A DNA stretch of 5,062 nucleotides from an uncultured Desulfobulbaceae bacterium (GCA_945787305.1 CALZIH010000231.1:1-5062), one strand, 5' to 3'; shown: positions 1 through 5,062, counted from the first letter of the stretch. The notes: generated by a model not told the origin, from the letters alone. Program-made: numbers and translations.

Positions 1-169
1 TCTCCGGATCATGCAAAGCTATTGATTCACCCTCAATATCAAAAATAGATGTAATATTTCGAAAAATGTCACGAAGCATCTCATCCATATCGCGAATATT
101 GTGAAAAGAGGTGGCAATATCACAAAAGAGTGAAAACTCTTTTTCTGTAAGATGCAGTTGCTCATCCAT
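1..169 (-). CDS. GAF-domain signalling protein, N-terminal fragment (56 residues visible)
   Basis: The gene starts at the ATG at 169 and runs left off the window edge, so only 56 residues are visible and its output domain is unknown. Upstream is an AGGTAG-like ribosome-binding site about seven bases before the start. The peptide opens MDEQLHLTEKEF, continues with a helix containing DMDEMLRDIF, and ends with FDIEGESIALHDPE. This is the layout of a GAF domain start: an amphipathic helix followed by the first beta strand (SIALHD). The intact kinase to its right begins the same way (SLDIKDVL, then ACSIFELD), so the two look like paralogous sensor modules. Possible full-length forms are a histidine kinase, a diguanylate cyclase or a PP2C-type phosphatase; nothing visible decides between them. 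Same strand as the kinase, but separated by a broken gene and about 290 non-coding bases, so it probably has its own promoter. Confidence 0.72.
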   Translation of the reverse strand, partial: MDEQLHLTEKEFSLFCDIATSFHNIRDMDEMLRDIFRNITSIFDIEGESIALHDPE

Positions 170-462
170 AATTTTCTACCTGCGTTTTTCGCTCCGGCGA
201 GTAGGCGACCTTACTTCAAGGACTGGTTTCGTTGATCAAGCAGCGGAGTAAAGAAATATTTACCCCTTTCCCCTCTCCCCACTGCAAACAGTTAACTCGT
301 TGTACACCATTTCGGCAAGAACGTCCACTTAGTTGACAGCCCCTCATCTTGTCAGGGCCTGCGACACATGGGAAGCTGGCACCTGTAGCCCCTTACCCAT
401 TCATAAAAAATTGATTTTATTCGCTTTACACATAACACAAACCAACTGCATGTATCTGGCAC
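170..462. other. Intergenic stretch without a convincing gene
   Basis: I see no credible coding frame here on either strand; the plus-strand frame opening at 333 is short and compositionally unlike a protein. The stretch should hold the promoter of the minus-strand GAF gene, but no convincing -35/-10 pair is visible. Notable content is a regular pyrimidine tract at 263-280 (three runs of four C separated by three bases; G runs on the minus strand) and a candidate sigma-54 promoter at the right border. Confidence 0.5.
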
Positions 463-473
463 TCACCTCGCAA
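456..473 (+). promoter_or_regulatory. Candidate sigma-54 (RpoN) promoter
   Basis: The plus strand reads CTGGCACTCACCTCGCAA. It has the -24 core TGGCAC and a -12 element TCGCA, with the diagnostic GG (458-459) and GC (470-471) separated by exactly ten bases. It departs from the usual consensus at the G after TGGCAC and at the first-to-second T of TTGC. Transcription would start near 483 and run rightward toward a strong purine-rich ribosome-binding site at 568-578. It overlaps the 3' end of the broken minus-strand gene, so it could be chance. No activator site was identified. Confidence 0.3.
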
Positions 474-1019
474 TTGGCAATAACAAAACCCTTGGCTGGC
501 ATGCATATAATACGAAATCAAAAAAATATAGCGTGCAGGTCTTTGGGCAATGGTAGCAACACCTAAAAGGAGGGAGAGCTATACAATGCGAATCATTTCC
601 AAGGAAGAATCTCAACAGCACAGGAACAAACACTTCAGGAGTCGCGATAACGATTGGCCGATACAATGCCTCTTCCCGTGGGCGAATATATTGAACGAGA
701 AATGGAGAAATAGAGCGTCGTAATCGAATCAACCGATCCGGTGAGAAAAGAGGATTTTGAATAATATTTTTGAGCATTACCAAAGCTCGTTTAGTCATGC
801 TCGGCGAGAGGATTGATTTTATTTTTCTACACCGGGGACAGAAGAATTTTCCCGATAGGCAGTGATTAGAGCAGTTGTTACGTATTTTAACATAAAGAAA
901 ATAGTTAATCTGACTCCCGTATTGCTGAATATATTTCAGATCCCTCTTTCAAATTTCATAAAGGCATCTCTACCTACAAGCTGAGCGTTGATGGTATCAC
1001 TATATTTTTTGACGACCAT
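463..1019 (-). pseudogene. Unrecognised zinc-ribbon protein gene, frameshifted
   Basis: The proposed start is the ATG at 1019, ten bases after the kinase stop. Frame one gives 27 codons (MVVKKYSDTINAQ, then LVGRDAFMKFERGI) and stops at 936-938. A second frame is open from 948 to 463, about 161 sense codons, and continues smoothly if one G of the GGG at 942-944 is removed (FERDLKYIQQYGS). It then shows four cysteines spaced C-x3-C-x6-C-x2-C (codons at 873, 861, 840 and 831; CSNHC and CPRC), a zinc-ribbon pattern, followed by a basic stretch (MTKRALVMLKN, RLIRLRRS). Past about 575 the reading becomes cysteine-rich and unnatural, while another minus frame (LLLGVATIAQRPARYIF) looks better, so a second shift is likely. 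I do not recognise the family. The position after the kinase suggests an operon, but the function is unknown. A ribosome-binding site at 1019 is poor. Confidence 0.45.
586..723 (+). CDS. Possible 45-residue small protein, antisense to the zinc-ribbon remnant
   Basis: ATG at 586 is preceded by a long purine-rich site, AAAAGGAGGGAGAGC, with AGGAGG twelve bases upstream of the start. The product is hydrophilic (begins MRIISKEESQQHRNKHF, ends NEKWRNRAS) and matches nothing I know. In favour: the strong site and a candidate sigma-54 promoter about 110 bases upstream. Against: it is short, has no recognisable domain, and lies opposite a minus-strand frame that stays open for about 160 codons and looks more like protein. 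The purine run is also simply the reverse of the minus-strand codons for a Leu-Pro-Pro stretch. Confidence 0.2.
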   Translation: MRIISKEESQQHRNKHFRSRDNDWPIQCLFPWANILNEKWRNRAS

Positions 1020-1029
1020 GCCTACTTGA

Positions 1030-2271
1030 TCAGGCAGCCGAGAAACTTGTATTGTTAGCCGGAAAACAGAGCCTTACGTCTGTCCCAACATCGGGGGTTG
1101 AATAAATTTTTATTTCACCGCCATGACCGGCAACAATCTGGTTGACAAAAGGCAAGCCCAAGCCAGCGCCCTGCATTTTTGAGGAAACAAAAGGCTCAAT
1201 GACCCGGGGTAGATCTTCGTGTTCAATGCCGGAGCCCTCATCACGTACAGAAACCACCAACCACTTCCCCTCCCACCATGCTGATATTGTTATGACCCCT
1301 TTTTTGGTCATACTCTCTTGTGCATTCGAAAGAACATGGACTAACGCCTTTTTCATCATTTCCATATCAATTAGAATTTCAGGATCATCCTGCATTGATT
1401 CGACCTTCACTTCCGCTTCGATTTCGTACTGGCTGTTTCGCCAATCATCAACGGCGTCATTGACAAGTTCAGAGAGCTTTTTTTGTTGCAACTTGGGTGC
1501 AGGCAATGCGGTATACTGCTCCACATCGGTGACCATTTTTTCAAGCCTGGCGGTTTCCTGTAAAATTATACCGATGTACTTCCCAGCCTCGTGGCCTGCA
1601 GGTAATTTTTTTTCCAAGCGCTTAACAAGCCCGCCAATGCTCATAACCGGGTTTCGTACTTCATGTGCAATACCATGACAAAGTTGGCCCATGGCGGCAA
1701 GACGCTCGGAACGAATCAATTTTTTTTGGGTTTCCTTTAACTCAGCCTGGGTCAGGGCAAATTTTTCTTTTAACCTGCCATACAGCCTGGCATTCTCCAT
1801 GGCAATGCCTACCTGGTCGGAAACAATGAGCAAGACCTCAAGTTTTTTCTTATCTAGAGAAGCAACCTTTTTGCAATTGAGTGCCTGAAGGACGCCGAGA
1901 ATACAGCCCTTACTTTTTATAGGAACGGCAATAATGGATCTTGTCTGAAAACCGGTTGCAGAGTCCACCATTGAGTTAAAACGGTCATCGTTTTTCGTAT
2001 CCGGAACGACCACGACTTCTCCGGTACTGGCCACACATCCGGCAATGCCTTCCCCTATCTTGATTCGCATCTTGCTGGTATTATGGAAGGGATCATGTCG
2101 AGCTAAACAAAAAAACAGTTCATTATTTTCTTTATCCAGTTCAAAAATAGAACACGCTTCGGCCTCCATCAACTCCTCTACCAGAAGCATGGAACTGCGA
2201 AGAACGTCTTTAATATCAAGCGATGAATTAATGATCGAGGAGATCTGAACAATTGTCTGTATCTCTTTCAT
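1030..2271 (-). CDS. GAF-domain sensor histidine kinase (NtrB-like, soluble)
   Basis: An intact 413-residue cytoplasmic kinase with no membrane segment or signal peptide. A GAF domain spans about 8-160 (SIIAVPI and GVLQALN strands), and a helical, probably coiled-coil linker covers 160-190. The HisKA domain has the H-box IAHEVRNP, placing the phospho-accepting histidine at about residue 203. The HATPase_c domain has the N-box HVLSNAQES (Asn about 316), G1 box DEGSGIE (344-350), F-box PFVSSK (360-365) and G2 box GAGLGLP (368-374). All motifs needed for autophosphorylation are present. The H-box and ATPase style resemble NtrB/AtoS-type kinases, whose usual partners are sigma-54-dependent response regulators; none lies in the window. 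The GAF domain probably senses a small ligand or redox state, unidentified. I chose the ATG at 2271 because the GAF helix follows directly; GGAG sits only two bases upstream. An in-frame TTG at 2301 would add ten residues and has a better-spaced GCGAG. Confidence 0.93.
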   Translation of the reverse strand: MKEIQTIVQISSIINSSLDIKDVLRSSMLLVEELMEAEACSIFELDKENNELFFCLARHDPFHNTSKMRIKIGEGIAGCVASTGEVVVVPDTKNDDRFNSMVDSATGFQTRSIIAVPIKSKGCILGVLQALNCKKVASLDKKKLEVLLIVSDQVGIAMENARLYGRLKEKFALTQAELKETQKKLIRSERLAAMGQLCHGIAHEVRNPVMSIGGLVKRLEKKLPAGHEAGKYIGIILQETARLEKMVTDVEQYTALPAPKLQQKKLSELVNDAVDDWRNSQYEIEAEVKVESMQDDPEILIDMEMMKKALVHVLSNAQESMTKKGVITISAWWEGKWLVVSVRDEGSGIEHEDLPRVIEPFVSSKMQGAGLGLPFVNQIVAGHGGEIKIYSTPDVGTDVRLCFPANNTSFSAA

Positions 2272-2316
2272 AACTCCGTCTCGGGAAAATGGCCCACCCA
2301 ATAAAACAACTCGCCA

Positions 2317-2451
2317 TCACGGCATATGTCCAAAAGGTGTACACGACCAGTATGCTCTTCTGAGATTAAACAAATCCAGAAAAGCGAGTTTGGCAAAGTT
2401 GTCGGTGTCGTAAAAGGCCTCGCCACCGACGGCGGACAGGTTATAACTCAT
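2317..2451 (-). CDS. Possible 44-residue small protein upstream of the kinase
   Basis: The frame runs from an ATG at 2451 to a TGA at 2317-2319, 45 bases before the kinase ATG and on the same strand. The product begins MSYNLSAVGGEAFYDTDN and contains AKLAFLDLFNLRRAYW. Its composition looks protein-like, with no membrane helix. The frame stays open nine more codons upstream (SEIAQYWKI) before a TAG, so it could equally be the C-terminal stub of a lost gene. No convincing ribosome-binding site precedes the ATG. The family is not recognised. It may be a leader read before the kinase or a gene remnant. Confidence 0.3.
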   Translation of the reverse strand: MSYNLSAVGGEAFYDTDNFAKLAFLDLFNLRRAYWSCTPFGHMP

Positions 2452-2511
2452 TATTTTCCAGTACTGTGCAATTTCCGACTAGAGCGTATGTCCGGAAGGG
2501 ATACCTGCTCA

Positions 2512-2520
2512 TGCTATACT
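2512..2520 (+). promoter_or_regulatory. Candidate extended -10 promoter, plus strand
   Basis: TGCTATACT has the TGn extension followed by TATACT, one base off TATAAT. No good -35 lies 16-18 bases upstream, which extended -10 promoters can do without. A start near 2527 would place the 21-codon ORF at 2572, with its GGAG site, about 45 bases into the transcript. It points away from the kinase gene. Confidence 0.35.
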
Positions 2521-2571
2521 GTAGTTGTTAAGGCTGCAGAATAAACGAGCTGACCGTAATTGGAGGCACCC

Positions 2572-2637
2572 ATGATCCAGACATACCCACATCAAAAAGA
2601 GTTACATGAAACTCGGTTAGACCTCAAGAGGAATTAA
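2572..2637 (+). CDS. Possible 21-codon leader-type ORF
   Basis: ATG at 2572 follows TTGGAGGCACCC, a GGAG site with a six-base spacer, and lies downstream of the extended -10 promoter. The peptide begins MIQTYPHQKELHETRL and ends in basic residues. It is followed closely by a nine-codon ORF (2642-2671, MSVKTYYRR) with a weak upstream GAGGA. No larger downstream gene appears that these could regulate, and the peptide resembles nothing I know. Promoter, ribosome-binding site and start in the right order are the only support. Confidence 0.22.
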   Translation: MIQTYPHQKELHETRLDLKRN

Positions 2638-3054
2638 GGACATGTCTGTAAAAACATATTACCGACGTTGAGGCAGGCCCGCTAAAAAAGGGAGTATTTA
2701 AAATAGAGCTTTCTGCCGTTTTCACAAGCAAGGCCTGATGAAGAGATCGCCATGTAGCGGTAGCCAGACACGTCTATTGGTCGAATTGAGAAGCAAGAAT
2801 CAACAAACGCTCCCTTCGTATTACCAGTTATCTTTTCCCGCAGAATGTAAAAAAGGTTCAGCCTATAGCAAAAATGAGGGGGCAAGATACCTTGCCAACG
2901 GCAAGAAAGATCAAAATACCCGTTTGAAATGCATATACAGAGGATGAAACAGATATGAGGGAATCGGATGCAGTGATGCTGAAGCACACCAGGTTATTTC
3001 AGGTTTCCTTAATGACAGGTTTGAGTAAAAGAGTAAATCAATGATCAATAGTCG
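2638..3054. other. Stretch without a convincing gene
   Basis: Frames of 69 codons (plus, 2738-2947) and 101 codons (minus, 2682-2987) are open here, but neither reads like a conserved protein: the minus one is cysteine-rich and irregular, the plus one has no recognisable motif or clear ribosome-binding site. Short protein-like fragments in other minus frames (for example WLPLHGDLF, and LLVKTAESSILNTPFF) hint at an old gene broken many times, but I cannot assemble it. The only defined structure is the hairpin pair at 2881-2905. Confidence 0.4.
2881..2905. repeat. Three alternating arms forming mutually exclusive hairpins
   Basis: The sequence reads GGCAAG, ATAC, CTTGCC, AAC, GGCAAG. The central CTTGCC is a perfect complement of both flanking GGCAAG copies, so either a left hairpin (four-base loop) or a right hairpin (three-base loop) can form, not both. 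No T run follows directly on either strand, so it is not an obvious terminator. Confidence 0.5.
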
Positions 3055-3056
3055 TT

Positions 3057-3076
3057 AAAAAGTTAACCACGTCAAC
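3057..3076 (-). terminator. Weak rho-independent terminator after the small membrane-protein genes
   Basis: On the minus strand GTTGAC, loop GTG, GTTAAC forms a six-pair stem with one G-U wobble, followed at once by TTTTT (3057-3061). The stem is short and AU-rich, so termination would be weak. It sits 52 bases beyond the stop at 3128, but the stop codon of the -1 frame (3072-3074) falls inside its first arm, which fits a gene whose real end is in that frame. Confidence 0.35.
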
Positions 3077-3127
3077 CATTTTCCAGGTTAGCTCCAACCC
3101 GTAACAACATCTTGAGGGCATCGTTTC

Positions 3128-3355
3128 CTACAAGAGCCCGACTAGCTGTAATAACTTGACAAAGTATTTTAAAGGACTGCCACTGTTTGCTCTGCCGGCG
3201 AGAAGTATAATGCCACTCCAGCTGCCAAGTAATAATGCTGAGACTGTAATAGACCCGATAACAGCAACTGCAATTTTGTCTACAACTGTAAGGTATTCAC
3301 TGTTCTCTTCTTCAGACAGAGAGGATGATATTTTATTGTTTATGAACGCATTCAT
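3128..3355 (-). CDS. Small membrane protein, 75 residues (94 if read through a -1 shift)
   Basis: The start is the ATG at 3355, with GAGGG nine bases upstream; an earlier in-frame ATG at 3436 only adds a cysteine-rich, unnatural lead. The product has a polar acidic N-terminus (SSLSEEENSEY), then one long hydrophobic segment from about residue 28 to 53 (VAVIGSITVSALLLGSWSG), then a short basic and apolar tail ending LLQLVGLL. I do not recognise the family. At residues 61-63 the codons CCT TTA AAA contain the heptamer T TTA AAA (3167-3173). A slip of one base back there replaces the last 12 residues by 31 others (ILCQVITASRALVGNDALK, then a stretch ending GANLENG) and stops at 3072-3074, in the terminator stem. 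Either the gene is recoded, or it carries an indel in the TTTAAAA run and 3072-3355 is the original extent. It lies about 100 bases after the 52-codon gene and is probably cotranscribed with it. Confidence 0.6.
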   Translation of the reverse strand: MNAFINNKISSSLSEEENSEYLTVVDKIAVAVIGSITVSALLLGSWSGIILLAGRANSGSPLKYFVKLLQLVGLL

Positions 3356-3457
3356 TTCAAAGTACCCTCGCTCAGAAGTTGACAAACTGTTTGGACAAGT
3401 CAGCCCGTTACAACCTTGACAGAATAAATGAACCACCTTTTCCCCGAGGCGTATTTT

Positions 3458-3616
3458 TCAAACTGAACCGACACCAAAAAGTCCACGAAGATAAAACATG
3501 CCAACGATAGCAAAGGCTGTGAAGTAAGCAGCCAGGCAATAGATGGTAATTTTCACTTCTGCCAATCCAAAAACAATTGAAAAGTATCTGACGATATCCT
3601 TCTTTGTTGTTTTCAT
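3458..3616 (-). CDS. Small membrane protein, 52 residues
   Basis: ATG at 3616 has an excellent ribosome-binding site, GGAGG (3623-3627) with a six-base spacer. The product starts MKTTKKDIVRYFSIVFG, has a hydrophobic segment from about residue 23 to 43 (TIYCLAAYFTAFAIVGMFY), and ends LRGLFGVGSV. The lysines and arginine at the N-terminus followed by a hydrophobic helix suggest an inner-membrane protein with its N-terminus in the cytoplasm. I do not recognise the family. An overlapping longer minus frame (3408-3674) reads as cysteine- and tryptophan-rich noise and lacks this site, so it was discarded. It is the first gene of a probable two-gene unit with the 75-residue membrane protein, and both may be subunits or partners of a membrane complex. 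It reads away from the cytochrome remnant, with about 70 bases between the two starts. Confidence 0.65.
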   Translation of the reverse strand: MKTTKKDIVRYFSIVFGLAEVKITIYCLAAYFTAFAIVGMFYLRGLFGVGSV

Positions 3617-3667
3617 CCTCTCCCTCCATCCCTTTACCTACGGGTAGCATGTAACTATCTTTAATAA

Positions 3668-3679
3668 TTAACATGTTAA
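3668..3679. repeat. Perfect 12-bp palindrome between divergent units
   Basis: TTAACATGTTAA is its own reverse complement. It lies about 50 bases upstream of the 52-residue gene (minus) and just before the first readable frame of the cytochrome remnant (plus), a position where a dimeric regulator could bind. The base composition is AT-rich around it, which raises the odds of chance. Confidence 0.4.
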
Positions 3680-3685
3680 ATACTC

Positions 3686-5062
3686 TTGCATATTAACTTT
3701 GCAATTCATGCGCCACCACCTACTAAAGGTCAGAGAAAAAGCTCAACCAACAGATTTAATAGCAAAAATTTAAATTCGACATTAACAGAACCTGCTAAAA
3801 GAGAGACTTTAAACGTACAACAAGTAGGCAAAGTGTGGATTGACATCCAAACAGTTTACACGCCCTGCGCAATCGGGCCGGTTCGAAAAAGGAGAGAAAT
3901 TTAAAATAGGTGCAAGATTCAACTTTGACAGCAATAAAGATCCGTATAACCATCTTGATACAATTAATACCGTGAGGAACAAACACCTTCTGTCGTCGTT
4001 GGCACGGTAGTCCCAACCACGTCATTGGATGTCAATGGAAGTATAAACTCGAATGGATTTATTGAAAATGGGGTGGCTGTCGGCACCTCTGTACATTTAC
4101 ACTGGTCTACGCATGCATGGCAGGAAAAATTGCTAGGTTGCTTATCTGGACACGGTTGCAGAAGACAACCTGTGTGTAGGGCTAGTCTGTGTGGCGGGTG
4201 ATTAATTCAACGATAAAACCTTGGCATTTCGAAGAAATAATCTCCGCATTTTATTCTTAGATACAAGCAGTCCCTGCTTATTGAAGCAGGAGCAATGGCG
4301 CCTGCACTTTTTATCCAGAAAACTTCAGGCAATGTCGGTGTCGTCGTTGACAACCCCCAGGGTAAATTAAATGGTATCGGAAAAATGTATCAACGGAGTG
4401 GACAATTGCATGCCGACTATGTCTTTTCCCCTGAATACAAAGTAGAAACTTTTCTACCAGCTCCAAACCAAAGGTTCACTCTTGGTTCAGAAGACCCTTA
4501 CCATTGCATTACGTATGCATTGCTCATACGTTCTTCATCAATGATTCGATATTGTTTTAACCGACACGCTTGATGACCACCTACTGGCAAGTATACGGCA
4601 GCAACGATTTGAAAACTAGGACCGGATTCTTTACGGATCTTCTTTCAATGGCGGTAAAATCAATTGGCAGGTTGGGCCGGCCGACGGTTGGAAAGAATAC
4701 AGACTGGATAAATTTGATCCGATCCGATACATAAAACTGGTCAGGTTATTTACTCGCGGTGCAGTGCCAGTAAATTCGCTTGTCGAGTTTTAGTATAAAA
4801 ATGACCTGCAATATGGATACCTTGTAAACGGTCACAAAATTAGCTCTGTAAACTGTCACGACACAAACAGCATTCATATCGATGGCTGGGCACAAACGTA
4901 TAAATCCAATTCTAACAACTATACGGCTGGCTATCGTCTTGCTGATGTTGTTGTTGGGCCAGATCTAGTTCCTGCCCTTGAGGTGCCGCGTGTTGGCTGT
5001 AATAATGATAAAAACCTGAATAACGATAATGACTTCGCCCTCTGTCTTTCCTGTCATGATCG
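3686..5062 (+). pseudogene. Multihaem c-type cytochrome gene, decayed and cut by the window edge
   Basis: Protein-like reading continues across the region only by changing frame. Piece one, 3686 to about 3865, starts at a TTG with no clear ribosome-binding site; HINFAIHA then PPPTKG could be the end of a signal peptide (ends KVWIDIQTVYTP). Piece two runs to about 3974 (GRFEKGEKFKIGARFNFD). Piece three reads VVVGTVVPTTSLDVNGS and VAVGTSVHLHWSTHAW, then dies at a TGA at 4199. Piece four, about 4241-4510, has GNVGVVVDNPQGKLNG and PAPNQRFTLGSEDPY. Piece five, 4545 to the edge, stays in one frame but for TAG codons at 4617 and 4791; it reads NWQVGPADGWKEYRLDKFDP, then NCHDTNSIHIDGWAQTY, then the haem motif CLSCH (5043-5057). 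An earlier motif (4845-4859) reads SVNCH, with serine for the first cysteine. The HIDG and DFALCLSCHD wording is typical of secreted electron-transfer cytochromes of Desulfobacterota. Function as written is doubtful. Confidence 0.68.
4273..4290 (+). repeat. Seven-pair perfect hairpin within the cytochrome remnant
   Basis: CCTGCTT, loop ATTG, AAGCAGG. The stem is perfect and lies just before the ATG at 4295, so the GCAGGAGC that precedes that ATG is partly sequestered. The bases are also readable as codons (SLLIEAGAM) in the frame of piece four. No T run follows, so it is not a terminator. Confidence 0.4.

Noticed and set aside
377..391. TGGCAC resembling a sigma-54 -24 element
   Set aside because: The downstream GC is eight rather than ten bases from GG, so the spacing is wrong.
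506..511. Perfect TATAAT on the plus strand
   Set aside because: No -35 lies 16-18 bases upstream and the TG is one base out of place for an extended -10; the AT-rich setting makes it likely chance.
936..1019. LVG-x-D-A motif shared with the -1 tail of the small membrane protein (3072-3165)
   Set aside because: Only LVG, D and A match over a few residues; too short to claim a shared domain or a duplication.
1142..2248. Three plus-strand ORFs inside the kinase region (1142-1678, 1691-1888, 2045-2248)
   Set aside because: They are antisense shadows of the intact kinase, serine-rich as expected from reading its complement, with no domain of their own.
2401..2430. Inverted repeat GTCGGTG ... 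CACCGAC
   Set aside because: There is no T run on either side and it lies within the possible 44-codon ORF, so there is no support for a terminator or operator.
3156..3419. Plus-strand 87-codon ORF
   Set aside because: It is antisense to the 75-codon membrane-protein gene and lacks a ribosome-binding site or motif.
3408..3674. Minus-strand 88-codon ORF
   Set aside because: It overlaps the 52-codon gene in another frame; the shorter gene has the ribosome-binding site and a real membrane helix, while this one is cysteine- and tryptophan-rich noise.
3795..4025. Minus-strand 76-codon ORF
   Set aside because: It is antisense to the clearest parts of pieces one to three of the cytochrome remnant.

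Overview
The window reads as accessory sequence from a moderately AT-rich Gram-negative anaerobe, most likely Desulfobacterota (former Deltaproteobacteria). The basis is a soluble GAF-type NtrB-like histidine kinase together with the remains of a multihaem c-type cytochrome whose haem-domain wording resembles Geobacter/Desulfo-type secreted cytochromes. This is a judgement from motifs; no search was run.

Layout, left to right. (1) 1-169, minus: the N-terminus of a second GAF-type signalling protein, cut by the window edge. (2) 170-462: no gene; a regular C4 tract and a candidate sigma-54 promoter on the plus strand. (3) 463-1019, minus: an unrecognised gene with a C-x3-C-x6-C-x2-C zinc-ribbon pattern, apparently broken by one extra G and probably again near its end. 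It starts 10 bases after the kinase stop. (4) 1030-2271, minus: the only large intact gene, a cytoplasmic GAF-HisKA-HATPase sensor kinase. (5) 2272-3054: mostly without a convincing gene; it holds a small minus ORF just upstream of the kinase, a plus-strand extended -10 promoter with a 21-codon ORF, and a pair of mutually exclusive hairpins. (6) 3057-3616, minus: two consecutive small membrane-protein genes (52 and 75 codons, both with good ribosome-binding sites), then a weak terminator. The second gene carries a T TTA AAA heptamer placed so that a -1 slip gives a 94-residue product ending inside that terminator. (7) 3668-3679: a perfect 12-bp palindrome between divergent units. (8) 3686 to the right edge, plus: a decayed multihaem cytochrome gene with at least three frame changes, two in-frame TAG codons and one damaged haem motif, running off the window.

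Functionally, the kinase and the partial GAF protein suggest cytosolic signal integration. The rest is a mix of small membrane proteins and gene remains. Three of the larger readable loci are disrupted while the kinase is clean. That can mean real decay, programmed recoding at one or two sites, or residual indel errors in the assembly, and the window alone cannot separate these.
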